DNA of 64,000 nucleotides from Oceanicaulis sp. (GTDB taxonomy: Bacteria > Pseudomonadota > Alphaproteobacteria > Caulobacterales > Maricaulaceae). The stretch spans positions 1 through 64,000 of the forward strand of contig JAFIEB010000112.1 of the NCBI GenBank assembly GCA_020832735.1, given 5' to 3'. Under the pieces are notes generated by a model. The model had not been told where the DNA came from. It was given only the letters and a program-made list of their open reading frames with translations, and did not search any database. Position 1 is the first letter of the stretch, and each line of letters begins with the position of its first letter. Of this stretch, positions 9,158-17,514 are shown one piece after another. Made by a program: the position numbers and the translations under genes.

Positions 9158-9730
9158 TCAGGCGATGCGCAGCCCCTCGACGGAAGGCGCGGCCGGCAGC
9201 TCCAGTCCCTCGACCGCCTCCAGCCGCACCGCGCGGTCCATCTTGCGGGCGGTGTCGGTGCACAGCGCGCGGGTGTGCTCGGCGCCCCATTCGCCGACAT
9301 CGGCAGCGCCCACCGCTTCCTCTATCAGGGTCAGCGGATGGCCGCGGTCAGCAGCATCAAACAAGGTGGCTGTCAACGACATAGGCGCGCTGAAGCCGAT
9401 CAGATAGGCCCTGCCTGATCCGCCGCCGTCAAGAATGCCGTCCAGATCAGGGTGGGCGTAGGCCGACACCCCGGCGCGGCGCAACAACACCTCGCCCGGG
9501 CGCGGCTCGCAACCGGGTATGGGCTGGGTCAGACCATGGCCCGCGATCATCGGCGCGCCCTGATAGAGATGGGCGTGCACCAGCAACCATCCCGCTTCAC
9601 GGGCGCCGGAGATGATGCGTGTGCACATCTGCGCCACGCCGTCCCCGTCCGGATCCGCCCAGGGCCGGCCCGGGGCGATGAATTCCTGTTGCAGGTCGAG
9701 GCACAACAGGACGGGAACGCCTGGCATCAT
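9158..9730 (-). CDS. Isochorismatase-fold protein lacking catalytic Cys and Lys
   Basis: 190 residues with the fold of the cysteine-hydrolase (isochorismatase/nicotinamidase) family: Asp12 in LLCLDLQQEF, then a VHAH strand, and the late block LIGFSAPMSLTATLFDAADRG. In active relatives this block reads G-x-x-x-x-x-C-V-x-x-T and a Lys precedes a S-A-F/Y motif. Here the Cys position is Ser118 and the Lys position is Arg (LLRRAGVSAY). Catalysis of the normal type is therefore unlikely. It is the last gene of a three-gene operon; its ATG lies immediately after the upstream TGA. Function unknown. Confidence 0.7.
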   Translation of the reverse strand: MMPGVPVLLCLDLQQEFIAPGRPWADPDGDGVAQMCTRIISGAREAGWLLVHAHLYQGAPMIAGHGLTQPIPGCEPRPGEVLLRRAGVSAYAHPDLDGILDGGGSGRAYLIGFSAPMSLTATLFDAADRGHPLTLIEEAVGAADVGEWGAEHTRALCTDTARKMDRAVRLEAVEGLELPAAPSVEGLRIA

Positions 9731-9731
9731 G

Positions 9732-10361
9732 TCAGTCCGCCTTCTGCGGGGCCGGCTCGGGCCGGCGGTTGAACTGGTCGGGCGAAACGCCGCGCTGCAC
9801 GGATTTGTCCAGCGGGCCGGGACGGTCCCACTCGCCCTCGGGGCGATCCAGCACCAGCGGATCGCTGTCTATGGTCAGGGCGTTGGGCAGGCGCTCATAG
9901 CGCCCTTCCATCTCAGCATAGGCCCTGTCGGAGAACACAAACACGCCGCGCTCGGCCCGATGGATAAACCCGTACCGTTTCCAGTATGGGATCAGGTGCT
10001 GCTGCACATGGCCGACAAAGCGCCGATAACCTTTCCGGCGAATGAGCGCGACCGCGTCTTTCATCAGGGTGCGCGCCACCCGGCCCGAACGATGACCGGG
10101 ACGCACGCACACGCGCTCCACCTTGGCGAAGTCGGCGAACCAGCGCAGGCGCAGGCAGCCCAGCGGCTCGGTCCCGGCCTCCGCGATCATGTGGGTGGCG
10201 CCGGCGAAATCATTGCCGTCGAACTCTTCCTCATAGGGGCAGGCCTGTTCGGACATGTAGACCAGCGCGCGCACCACGGCGACGCGCTGCAGGTCATCCA
10301 GGGTGCGCGCCACGCGCACGATGACGGGCGGATCGAACTGGGTGAGCGGGGTGCCGTCCAT
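9732..10361 (-). CDS. GNAT-family N-acetyltransferase
   Basis: About 209 residues, using the ATG at 10361, one base after the preceding stop (TGA-G-ATG), which suggests translational coupling. The acetyl-CoA site is VERVCVRPGHRSGRVARTLM (motif A of GNAT enzymes, R-x-x-G-x-A variant), followed by a PYWKRYGF segment typical of the C-terminal strand of this fold. The substrate is unknown. An N-terminal extension in the same frame would overlap the upstream gene and is rejected. Co-transcribed with a possible second acetyltransferase-like protein and the isochorismatase-fold protein. Confidence 0.75.
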   Translation of the reverse strand: MDGTPLTQFDPPVIVRVARTLDDLQRVAVVRALVYMSEQACPYEEEFDGNDFAGATHMIAEAGTEPLGCLRLRWFADFAKVERVCVRPGHRSGRVARTLMKDAVALIRRKGYRRFVGHVQQHLIPYWKRYGFIHRAERGVFVFSDRAYAEMEGRYERLPNALTIDSDPLVLDRPEGEWDRPGPLDKSVQRGVSPDQFNRRPEPAPQKAD

Positions 10362-10362
10362 C

Positions 10363-10950
10363 TCAGCCCCCCTGCCTGTCCGGCGGCGCCGCAGGCACCC
10401 AGCCCAGCCAGGCCGAGCCCGCAGAAGGCGCATCCAGCGCCGCGGTCATCATGCGCCCTTCCCGGCTGACCGGGCGGGCGAACAGGGCGATGTCAGGAAA
10501 GGCCTCGCGCCGCGCCTCGGTCACGGCGCGCACCACCGCGCGCTTGTCCTCAAGCCCGCGTCCGGCCAGGCACCAGACATAGATCGCCAGCGCGCGCTCG
10601 TTGACCTGCGCGAGATGATCAAGATCGGGCGCTTCCGGCCGGAAGCGCCCGTACATCAGGGCCTGATAGCCCGCATCATTCAGATAAAGCAGTGAAATAA
10701 AGCCGCTCGCACGTCCGTCCGCCCCCCTGCGGATGAAGAAGCAGCGCGCGGTGTGGGCCTCGCAAGCAGCGACCGTTTCAGCTGACACCAGCTCGCCGCC
10801 GAGCGCACTGGCGCCAAGCTCCAGGGCGTCAGCGATATCCTGACTGTGCCCGGACGACGCGAATCCATGCGCCGCCAGCACGGCCCGCAGCCGCGACGTC
10901 CGCTGGGCGTCTGGCCCTTCGGTGCTGGAAGGCGTAATGTGATCCCGCAT
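10363..10950 (-). CDS. Hypothetical protein, first gene of the acetyltransferase operon
   Basis: 195 residues, no signal peptide or membrane segment. I do not recognise it with confidence. The middle part (RCFFIRR…GFISLLYLNDAGYQALMYGRF) could be the β-sheet core of a GNAT-like fold, but no clear acetyl-CoA loop is seen. I use ATG 10950, which has GAGGGTAAG ahead; an upstream TTG at 10965 is weaker. It lies upstream of, and is probably translationally coupled to, the GNAT gene at 10361. Divergent from the LysR gene, 103 bases away. Confidence 0.55.
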   Translation of the reverse strand: MRDHITPSSTEGPDAQRTSRLRAVLAAHGFASSGHSQDIADALELGASALGGELVSAETVAACEAHTARCFFIRRGADGRASGFISLLYLNDAGYQALMYGRFRPEAPDLDHLAQVNERALAIYVWCLAGRGLEDKRAVVRAVTEARREAFPDIALFARPVSREGRMMTAALDAPSAGSAWLGWVPAAPPDRQGG

Positions 10951-11053
10951 CTTACCCTCGGCCAAAGTTAAGAGTTTGTTTACGAATTCTGCCGCACCGG
11001 CGCCTCTGCGATCTTGGAATGACCCCTATGCGAAAAACGTCTAGGTTGAGCGC

Positions 11054-12040
11054 ATGACAGCCAAAGCTCCTCTTTTCGACTGGGACGATCTGCGCATTTT
11101 CCATGCTCTGGTCTCGGCCGGCTCCATGAGCGGCGCCGCGCGCAAGATGGGGATTGGCCAGCCGACCGTGAGCCGGCGTCTGGACCAGCTGGAGACCCGC
11201 ATCGGCGCGCGCCTGGTCACGCGCCTGGCCGAGGGGATCGAGCTGACCGATGTCGGCGAGCGCATCTGGACCCAGGTCCAGATCATGCAAAGCACCGCTT
11301 CGGATATCGAGCGCATCGCCCACCAGGCTGACCGGGCCGATGCCGGCCGTGTGCGCCTGTCTGCGCCTGAAGGCGTCGCGGGCTACTGGATTGCGCGCCA
11401 TCTCACCGGGTTTGTTGAAGCCAACCCCAATATTTCCCTGGAGATCAGCACGCGCACCGACGGGGAAAACACCCTGGAACAGTGCGACATTGCGCTCCAG
11501 ATGACCGAATCAAAACGCATGAGCCATGTAGCCACAGAACTGGCCACATTGCACTATGTACCTTTTGCTTCACGTCATTATCTGGATACTTATGGACCAC
11601 CCAAGGGGCTTGCCGATGTTTTGACACATCGTACGGCTGATATTGTCAGCTATCGCGAGCAACAAACACACTGGCCGCGTGAAGCGGCCGCCATCAAGCA
11701 GATGATGAACCCGTCCCTCACCACCGACAGCGCCATCGCGCTGATCGAGGCGGTGAAGGCCGGCGCGGTGATCTCGCTCCTGCCCACCTATGCGGCGAAG
11801 GTCGAGCCCTCGCTGATCCATCTTGATCTGGAGCTGCAGATTCCGATCACGCTGTGGATGGTCTATCATCCTGACCAGCGCCGAGTGGCGCGCTCACGCA
11901 AGGCCATCGATTGGCTGCACGAGATTTTCGACTCCTCGCGATATCCCTGGTTCCGGCGCGATTACGTGCCGCCGGCGGAATTCTCGGACGTGGAGACGGT
12001 CCATATTCGCGGCGAGCGCCCGCGTCCGCGCCTGATCTGA
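11054..12040 (+). CDS. LysR-type transcriptional regulator
   Basis: 328 residues. The N-terminal winged helix-turn-helix is clear: FHALVSAGSMSGAARKMG, then QPTVSRRLDQLETRIG. A periplasmic-binding-protein-like effector domain follows from about residue 90. The target is unknown; the divergent gene at 10950 is the obvious candidate because LysR proteins commonly control divergent neighbours. Bases about 11500-11680 are visibly poorer in GC than the rest of the gene. Downstream it converges on the quinone oxidoreductase. Confidence 0.88.
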   Translation: MTAKAPLFDWDDLRIFHALVSAGSMSGAARKMGIGQPTVSRRLDQLETRIGARLVTRLAEGIELTDVGERIWTQVQIMQSTASDIERIAHQADRADAGRVRLSAPEGVAGYWIARHLTGFVEANPNISLEISTRTDGENTLEQCDIALQMTESKRMSHVATELATLHYVPFASRHYLDTYGPPKGLADVLTHRTADIVSYREQQTHWPREAAAIKQMMNPSLTTDSAIALIEAVKAGAVISLLPTYAAKVEPSLIHLDLELQIPITLWMVYHPDQRRVARSRKAIDWLHEIFDSSRYPWFRRDYVPPAEFSDVETVHIRGERPRPRLI

Positions 12041-12048
12041 GCCCGTCT

Positions 12049-13023
12049 TCAGGGGGTGAGCACAACCTTGCCCTTTACGCGGCGCTCGAGAAGGTCTTCG
12101 AACGCGCGCGCGAACTCTTCCAGCGGATAGCTGGCCGACACCGGAGGCCGGATCTTGCCGGCCTCGAACATGTCGAAAATCTCCTTGATGTTCCCGGCGT
12201 TCTCGCGCGGGAAACGCCCTGCCCAGGCGCCCCAGAACACGCCCAGGATATTGCGGCTGTTGAGCAAAGCGAGATTGAGCGGGATTTTCGGGATCGGGCC
12301 GGCCGCAAAGCCGATCACCAGATAGCGCGCATCCCAGCCTGAGGCGCGCAGCGCCGCCTCGGCCAGATCGCCGCCGACAGGATCATAGACCACGTCCACG
12401 CCCTTGCCGCCGGTCAGTTCCTTGACGCGCGCCTTGAGGTCTTCCTGGGCATAATTGATGACCTCGTCGGCGCCATTCTCACGGCAGAAGGCCAGCTTCT
12501 CGTCAGAGCTCGCCGCCGCGATGACCCGCGCGCCCGCCGCCTTGGCCAGCTGCACCGTGGCGATGCCGACCCCGCCGGCCGCGCCAAGCACCAGCACGGT
12601 CTCGCCCGCTTTCAGCTTCGCGCGGTCCTTCAGGGCGTGCCAGCTGGTGCCGTAAATCGTGGTCAGCGCCGCGCCTTCCTCGAAACTCATCGCATCGGGC
12701 ATGGGCACGACCTGGCTGGCGTGCACCGGCACTTTCTCGGCGAACGCGCCCAGCATGGTCGCGGCGATCACGCGCTGTCCCACCTTCAGGCCTTCAACCC
12801 CGGCGCCCACCGCGCTGATCACCCCGGCCGCCTCCATGCCCGGGACGAAGGGCAGCTCGGGCTTCATCTGGTATTTTCCCTCGACCAGCAGGATGTCAGG
12901 AAAGTTCACCCCGGCGGCCTTCACATCCAGCATGACAAAGCCGTCCGCGAGGGCCGGATCGGGCACTTCCTCCACGCCAAGCTGTTGATAGGGGGCGAAG
13001 TCCTTGCAGACTAGGGCGCGCAT
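12049..13023 (-). CDS. NADPH:quinone oxidoreductase, zeta-crystallin-type (zinc-independent MDR)
   Basis: A medium-chain reductase of about 324 residues. The cofactor-binding motif is VLVLGAAGGVGIATVQLAKAAGA, the family core is GMEAAGVISAVG, and the C-terminal ending GKVVLTP is typical. No structural or catalytic zinc ligands are seen, which fits the quinone oxidoreductase branch. Start taken as ATG 13023, with AGGAGACAG ahead; the open frame continues upstream but would lack a ribosome site. The gene is monocistronic. Confidence 0.88.
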   Translation of the reverse strand: MRALVCKDFAPYQQLGVEEVPDPALADGFVMLDVKAAGVNFPDILLVEGKYQMKPELPFVPGMEAAGVISAVGAGVEGLKVGQRVIAATMLGAFAEKVPVHASQVVPMPDAMSFEEGAALTTIYGTSWHALKDRAKLKAGETVLVLGAAGGVGIATVQLAKAAGARVIAAASSDEKLAFCRENGADEVINYAQEDLKARVKELTGGKGVDVVYDPVGGDLAEAALRASGWDARYLVIGFAAGPIPKIPLNLALLNSRNILGVFWGAWAGRFPRENAGNIKEIFDMFEAGKIRPPVSASYPLEEFARAFEDLLERRVKGKVVLTP

Positions 13024-13353
13024 GGGCTGTCTCCTGAGTACGGGTCGTGTTGCGGCGCACGATAGGCCTGCTTGGGCCCCGCGCACAAGGAAACGCCCTG
13101 CAGACGGAGCCTGCAGGGCGCTCCCGGGCGGGACCGGCGGCGCCGGGGACAGGGGACGGGCGCTTCACAGGCACGCCCTTGTCACAGTCGGGTGACCTAG
13201 AACAGCGCCGAGCCTAGAGTGAGCTGGTGAGACGCGCCGATTCCCGGCGTACCGGCGCCTGCTCAAGGGCGCCGAAGCGCGGCCGCTCAACATGAGCGCT
13301 TATTTTAACGACCTTTCCGCCCTGTTCGCCCGGGGCCAGAAGCAGACCGGTTA
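13024..13353. other. Intergenic region between quinone reductase and aminotransferase
   Basis: 330 bases between divergent genes. A perfect 10-base inverted repeat, CGCCCTGCAG (13094-13103) with CTGCAGGGCG (13111-13120), lies here. A possible short reading frame (ATG at 13292, stop TAA overlapping the next gene's ATG) is listed separately. No clear σ70 promoter was recognised. Confidence 0.4.
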
Positions 13354-13354
13354 A
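13292..13354 (+). CDS. Possible 20-codon leader ORF overlapping the aminotransferase start
   Basis: The ATG at 13292 opens MSAYFNDLSALFARGQKQTG and ends in TAA at 13352-13354, whose last A is the first base of the next gene's ATG (TAATG). This would allow translational coupling. No good ribosome site precedes it. The frame is open upstream to about 13223, so it could also be the tail of a degraded gene. Support is weak. Confidence 0.25.
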   Translation: MSAYFNDLSALFARGQKQTG

Positions 13355-14673
13355 TGCCCGACATGTCAGATCCCAAATCAGCCGCCCTCGCCCTGCAATC
13401 GGTCTCGCCCAGCGTTCAGCTGAACCTGAATGTGCGTGGGCTGGGCCTGTCAGCAACGCTGGCGATCAACGAGCGCTCCGCCGCGCTGCAGGCCCAGGGC
13501 CGCAAGATAGCCCGGCTCGGCCTGGGCCAGTCCCCCTTCCCTGTCCCTGACGTGATGCAGCGCCGCCTGCGCGAGCACGCCCATGAGAAGGACTATCTGG
13601 CGGTGCAGGGCCTGCCGGCCCTGCGAAAAGCGATCTGCGGCTATCTCAAGCGCACGCAGGATCTGGATTTCGACCCCGAGGACATCCTGGTGGGGCCGGG
13701 CACCAAGGAGCTGATGTTCCTGTTGCAGATGGTCTATTACGGCGATCTGGTGATCCCGACCCCCAGCTGGGTCAGCTACGCGCCCCAGGCGCAGATCCTT
13801 GGCCGGCCCATCACCTGGCTGCCCACCGACCCGGAAACCGGGCTCGGCGTGACCGCCCAGGCGCTGCGCGAGGTATGCGCCAAGGATCCCGACCGCCCGC
13901 GCCTGCTCATCCTCAACTCGCCCGGCAACCCCACCGGAACGGCCTATACGCCCGAGGCGCTCAGCGAGATCGCAGCGGCGGCGCTGGATCACCGCATGCT
14001 GCTTTTGTCCGACGAGATTTACGGCGGGGTCCAGTTTGACGGGCGCCACCGCTCCACCGCCTGCTTTTACCGGGGCGGCACGATCATCTCTGACGGCGTG
14101 TCCAAATGGGCCGGCGCGGGCGGCTGGCGGCTGGGCTTCTTCGCCTTTCCCAAAGCGCTGGCCTGGTTGCGCAAGGGTATGGCGGCGGCGGCGAGCGAGA
14201 CCTACACCTCGGTCTCCGCGCCCATCCAGCACGCCGCCATCGCCGCGTTCGAGGGCGGGCCGGAAATCGAGCTCTATCTCGAACGCTCGCGCGTCATCCT
14301 TGCCGCTCTGGCCGGCTTCGTCTCGCGGCGCCTTGGCGAGACGGGGGCCGCGGTCAATCCGATCCGGGGCGGGTTTTACGCCTTCCCCAATTTCGATCCC
14401 CTGCGCGAGCGCCTGGCCGCGCGCGGCGTGAAGGACAGCGAGACGCTGTGCGAGCGCCTGCTGGAGGACGCCGGCGTGGCGACCCTGCCCGGATCGGCCT
14501 TCGGACGGCCAGCGCACGAGCTGTCCCTGCGCCTGGCGTTCGTGGATTTCGACGGCGCCGCCGCTCTGGACGCGCTGGCGGCGGGCGAAGCGCTCGACGC
14601 AGGCTACCTGACGCGTCATGCTCCGCGCGTTGTGGAGGGGATCGAGGCGATGGCGCGCTGGGCCGAGGCCTGA
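13354..14673 (+). CDS. PLP-dependent aminotransferase, class I/II
   Basis: 439 residues of fold-type I. The PLP-binding Lys is in SDGVSKWAGAGGWRLGF, the Asn/Pro motif is LNSPGNPTGTAYTPE and the Asp is LLSDEIYGG; a C-terminal Arg region (LSLRLAFVDFDG) is also seen. The substrate is not determined. Internal ATG at 13363 is an alternative start. It is distinct from the two aminotransferases of the cluster at 38.5-41.8 kb. The small membrane protein at 14702 follows closely and may be co-transcribed. Confidence 0.88.
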   Translation: MPDMSDPKSAALALQSVSPSVQLNLNVRGLGLSATLAINERSAALQAQGRKIARLGLGQSPFPVPDVMQRRLREHAHEKDYLAVQGLPALRKAICGYLKRTQDLDFDPEDILVGPGTKELMFLLQMVYYGDLVIPTPSWVSYAPQAQILGRPITWLPTDPETGLGVTAQALREVCAKDPDRPRLLILNSPGNPTGTAYTPEALSEIAAAALDHRMLLLSDEIYGGVQFDGRHRSTACFYRGGTIISDGVSKWAGAGGWRLGFFAFPKALAWLRKGMAAAASETYTSVSAPIQHAAIAAFEGGPEIELYLERSRVILAALAGFVSRRLGETGAAVNPIRGGFYAFPNFDPLRERLAARGVKDSETLCERLLEDAGVATLPGSAFGRPAHELSLRLAFVDFDGAAALDALAAGEALDAGYLTRHAPRVVEGIEAMARWAEA

Positions 14674-14701
14674 CAGCGCCGCGCCCGCGTGAGGACCGGT
14701 G

Positions 14702-15028
14702 ATGGAATTTTGGGGGATCAATGTCGACTGGGCCGTGTTTAGCGAGCCTGGCGCCTACCGGACCTGGATGCTGATCTGCGCCGGCATCAGCGTGCTGGCC
14801 CTGGTCTGGATCACCGCCCTGCTCACGCGCGGCGGCTTTGACGATCTCAATGAAATCATCCGCTCACCCCGCGCCACGGCCGCTGCGCGCATGCGCGCTC
14901 GCGCCAGCACTGCGCCGCGCAGCCTGCTCATGCTGCTGGCCGCCGCCATCGGCGCGATCAGCATCGCCGCGCCGCTCTTCTTCCAGGGCGTGGTGATCAT
15001 CTTCGTCTGGCGTCAGATCTTCGGATAA
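14702..15028 (+). CDS. Small membrane protein of unknown function
   Basis: 108 residues with two predicted transmembrane helices, about residues 19-41 (WMLICAGISVLALVWITALL) and 75-104 (LLMLLAAAIGAISIAAPLFF). The loop between them is Arg-rich. I use ATG 14702; a GTG at 14699 precedes it. GAGGACCGG lies a few bases upstream and may be the ribosome site. Probably co-transcribed with the aminotransferase. Convergent with purS. Confidence 0.6.
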   Translation: MEFWGINVDWAVFSEPGAYRTWMLICAGISVLALVWITALLTRGGFDDLNEIIRSPRATAAARMRARASTAPRSLLMLLAAAIGAISIAAPLFFQGVVIIFVWRQIFG

Positions 15029-15080
15029 CCCGCCGCAACCGGCGGCGTTTGCGCCCGTCCGCCCAACCCCGCCGCCGGCG

Positions 15081-15323
15081 TTACGCGCTCAGCTCAATGT
15101 CGTAGGTTTCGATCACCGGGTTGGCGAGCAGCTTGTCGCACATGTCGGCCACGCGCTTCTGGGCTTCCTCGGCGTCGGCGGTGTTGAGATCGATCTCGAT
15201 CAGCTTGCCCTGGCGCGCCGCGCTCACCTCGTCAAAGCCGAGATGTTTCAGGGACGTCGCCACGGCTTGCCCCTGGGGGTCCAGGACGCCGGGCTTGAGA
15301 TAGACATGCACGCGCGCTTTCAT
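15081..15323 (-). CDS. purS: Phosphoribosylformylglycinamidine synthase subunit PurS
   Basis: 80 residues, the usual length for PurS. Recognised by the start [18 protein letters not shown], the middle GFDEVSAARQGK, and the end NPVIETYDIEL. PurS bridges PurL and PurQ in the FGAM synthase complex of purine synthesis. Its ATG overlaps the purC stop by one base (TGATG). purQ and purL are not in the window, so they are presumably further down or elsewhere. Confidence 0.93.
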   Translation of the reverse strand: MKARVHVYLKPGVLDPQGQAVATSLKHLGFDEVSAARQGKLIEIDLNTADAEEAQKRVADMCDKLLANPVIETYDIELSA

Positions 15324-16081
15324 CAGTTCGCCTCGTCGCCGTTTGCGTTGCCGGTTTCCTTCATGATTCCCAGCCTGCGCGCCACCTCCGCATAGGCTTC
15401 GGTGACATTACCCATGTCACGCCGGAACCGGTCCTTGTCCATTTTCTCACCGCTGGTCATGTCCCACAGGCGGCAGCTGTCCGGGCTGATCTCGTCAGCC
15501 AGAATGATCCGGGTCATGTCGTTCTGATCATAGATGCGCCCGAACTCCAGCTTGAAATCCACCAGGCGGATATTGGCGCCGGTGAACAGGCCGGAGAGAA
15601 AATCATTCACCCGCAGGGCAAGCGCGATCATGTCGTCCACGTCCTGGTGGCTGGCCCAGTTGAACGCGGCGATATGCTCCTCGCTCACCAGCGGATCATT
15701 CAGCGCATCGTCCTTGAAATAGAACTCGACGATGGCGCGCGGCAGCGGCTCGCCCTCGGTCAGGCCGAAGCGCTGGGCGATGGAGCCGGCGGCGACATTG
15801 CGCACCACCACTTCCAGCGGAATGATCTCCACCTCGCGCACCAGCTGTTCGCGCATGTTGAGACGGCGGATGAAATGGGTGGGCACGCCGATCCGGTTGA
15901 GATTCTCCATGATGTGTTCGGAGATCCGGTTATTGAGGACGCCCTTGCCCTCCAGCACGGCCTTTTTCTTGTTGTTGAACGCGGTGGCGTCGTCCTTGAA
16001 ATGCTGGACGATCGTGCCCGGCTCGGGCCCTTCGTACAGGATCTTGGCCTTGCCTTCGTAGAGTTTCTTGCGGCGTGACAT
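15323..16081 (-). CDS. purC: Phosphoribosylaminoimidazole-succinocarboxamide synthase
   Basis: 252 residues. SAICAR synthase joins CAIR and aspartate in purine synthesis. Recognised by [23 protein letters not shown], the ribotide block [16 protein letters not shown], and [10 protein letters not shown]. The ATG at 16081 is chosen because the SAICAR fold begins at once; the frame continues 43 codons upstream without family similarity. Operon purC-purS. A hairpin followed by a T-rich stretch lies in the 5' leader. Confidence 0.95.
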   Translation of the reverse strand: MSRRKKLYEGKAKILYEGPEPGTIVQHFKDDATAFNNKKKAVLEGKGVLNNRISEHIMENLNRIGVPTHFIRRLNMREQLVREVEIIPLEVVVRNVAAGSIAQRFGLTEGEPLPRAIVEFYFKDDALNDPLVSEEHIAAFNWASHQDVDDMIALALRVNDFLSGLFTGANIRLVDFKLEFGRIYDQNDMTRIILADEISPDSCRLWDMTSGEKMDKDRFRRDMGNVTEAYAEVARRLGIMKETGNANGDEAN

Positions 16082-16123
16082 GGGTGCTGGCGCAGCTCCG
16101 CAGGAGGGGCGGGAAACGAGAAA

Positions 16124-16144
16124 CGGCCCGTCATGCACGGGCCG
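16124..16144 (-). terminator. Terminator-like hairpin in the purC leader
   Basis: On the minus strand CGGCCCGT and ACGGGCCG form perfect 8-base arms with a 5-base loop, followed by TTTCTCGTTT. The hairpin lies 43 bases upstream of the purC ATG and no gene on this strand ends here. It could attenuate purC transcription or terminate an unseen small RNA. The T-run is interrupted, so termination would be weak. Confidence 0.45.
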
Positions 16145-16288
16145 CAGAGTGGCCCATGATACGCCCATTGCCCGATGCGCTGCAACATGGCGGCGCCACC
16201 CGCCACGCATGATTGATTCCGCGCCGGGCGCGCGATAACGATGGAGGGGTGACGATCCGCCCCTCCCCAGACAGGAAGTGAGCTTTCA

Positions 16289-16609
16289 ATGGCCAGTTTT
16301 GAAGACCGTGAAAAAGGCTTTGAAAACAAGTTCGCCCACGATCAGGAACTGGAATTCAAGGCGCAGGCGCGGCGCAACAGGCTGCTCGGCCAGTGGGCGG
16401 CTGGAGAGATGGGGCTGAGCGGCGATGACGCCGACGCCTACGCCGCCTCCCTGGTCAAAGCCGATCTGGAAGAACCGGGCGATGCGGATGTGATGCGCAA
16501 GATCCGCGCGGATTTCGACGCCAAGGGCGTGCATCATTCCGATCACGTCATCCGGCTGAAGATGGACCAGCTGCTCGACGAAGCGCGCGCGCAGATCCAC
16601 AGCCAGTAG
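16289..16609 (+). CDS. DUF1476 protein, F1-ATPase inhibitor zeta-type
   Basis: 106 residues, mostly helical. The whole sequence follows the DUF1476 family: FEDREKGFENKFAHDQEL at the N-terminus, ARRNRLLGQWAAG, and the C-terminal HHSDHVIRLKMDQLL. Family knowledge: in Paracoccus denitrificans this protein (zeta subunit) blocks reverse ATP hydrolysis by the F1F0 ATPase. Divergent from purC. Confidence 0.9.
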   Translation: MASFEDREKGFENKFAHDQELEFKAQARRNRLLGQWAAGEMGLSGDDADAYAASLVKADLEEPGDADVMRKIRADFDAKGVHHSDHVIRLKMDQLLDEARAQIHSQ

Positions 16610-16716
16610 CGCCGCGCCTGAGACGCGGGGGAGCGCGGACGGCGCCGGCTTGCTATGGTGCAGGCGTGATCGCACAGGCGAATCACGCGCCGCCCTGCGT
16701 GTCAGGCTCCGAAGGT

Positions 16717-17514
16717 ATGGCGATGAGCACAGATCGTTCCGGCGCCGGGCCCTATGCGCCCCCGCCCGATGACTACGAGATGTTCGATGCGCGCGAGGCC
16801 GAGCAGGACCGGCGCGGCTGGCTGGTGCTGCTCGCTGCTGCGGTGGTTTTCGCGCTGTTTATGGCGGTGGTCTGGAACGCGTTTCAGCTGGGCGTGCGCG
16901 AGCGCTCCGAAAGCCCTGTGATCCTGGCCGACGCCGAACCCTATCGCGTTGCGCCGGATGATCCGGGCGGATTTCAGACGCCGCACCAGGATCTGACCGC
17001 CTTTGATCTGCGCGGCCGGGACAGCGAGCGCAACGGGCGCACCGAACGCAATGGCGAACCCGCCCCGGCCCGCCCCGGCGCGGAGGAACCGGTTGCGCGC
17101 CCTGAGCGCCTGCCCTCGGTCCAGGTGGAGCCGGCCGATTCCGACGCGCTGGATACGCCGCCTGAAGCCACCCCCGAACCAGCGCCTGAAACCCGGCCCG
17201 AGACGAGGCCGGAACCGGCCCCTGAACCGCGCCCGGAATCCCAGCCCCCGGCAGCTACGGCGTCGGGCGCCTTTGTGGTGCAGATCGGCGCCTATCGCGC
17301 ACTGGAGGAAGCCGAGGCGGGCTGGCTGTCCTTCGTGTCGCGTCACGCTGACATGACCTCGGGGCGCGCGCCGGACATCCAGCGCGCCGACCTGGGCGAG
17401 CGCGGCGTGTTCCACCGCCTGCGCGTGGCGGGGTTCGAGACCCGCGAGGACGCCGCGGCCTTCTGCGCCCGGCTTGATGCGCGCGGCCAGTCCTGCCTGG
17501 TGGCCCGGCGGTGA
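16717..17514 (+). CDS. SPOR-domain inner-membrane protein
   Basis: About 265 residues. A short cytoplasmic part (with DDYEMF) precedes one transmembrane helix around LVLLAAAVVFALFMAVVW. A Pro/Glu/Arg-rich periplasmic linker follows (repeats of the type PETRPEPAPE). The last 75 residues are a SPOR domain, starting FVVQIGAYRALEEAE and ending ARLDARGQSCLV, which would bind denuded septal peptidoglycan. ATG 16717 or 16723 is likely; the GAAGGT site fits 16723 best. Its stop overlaps the nagZ GTG. The SPOR–nagZ–scpA–scpB order is common in alphaproteobacteria. Confidence 0.82.
   Translation: MAMSTDRSGAGPYAPPPDDYEMFDAREAEQDRRGWLVLLAAAVVFALFMAVVWNAFQLGVRERSESPVILADAEPYRVAPDDPGGFQTPHQDLTAFDLRGRDSERNGRTERNGEPAPARPGAEEPVARPERLPSVQVEPADSDALDTPPEATPEPAPETRPETRPEPAPEPRPESQPPAATASGAFVVQIGAYRALEEAEAGWLSFVSRHADMTSGRAPDIQRADLGERGVFHRLRVAGFETREDAAAFCARLDARGQSCLVARR

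Noticed and set aside
13450..14721. Long frame opposite the aminotransferase
   Set aside because: The plus strand carries full aminotransferase motifs; the antisense frame is a high-GC shadow.
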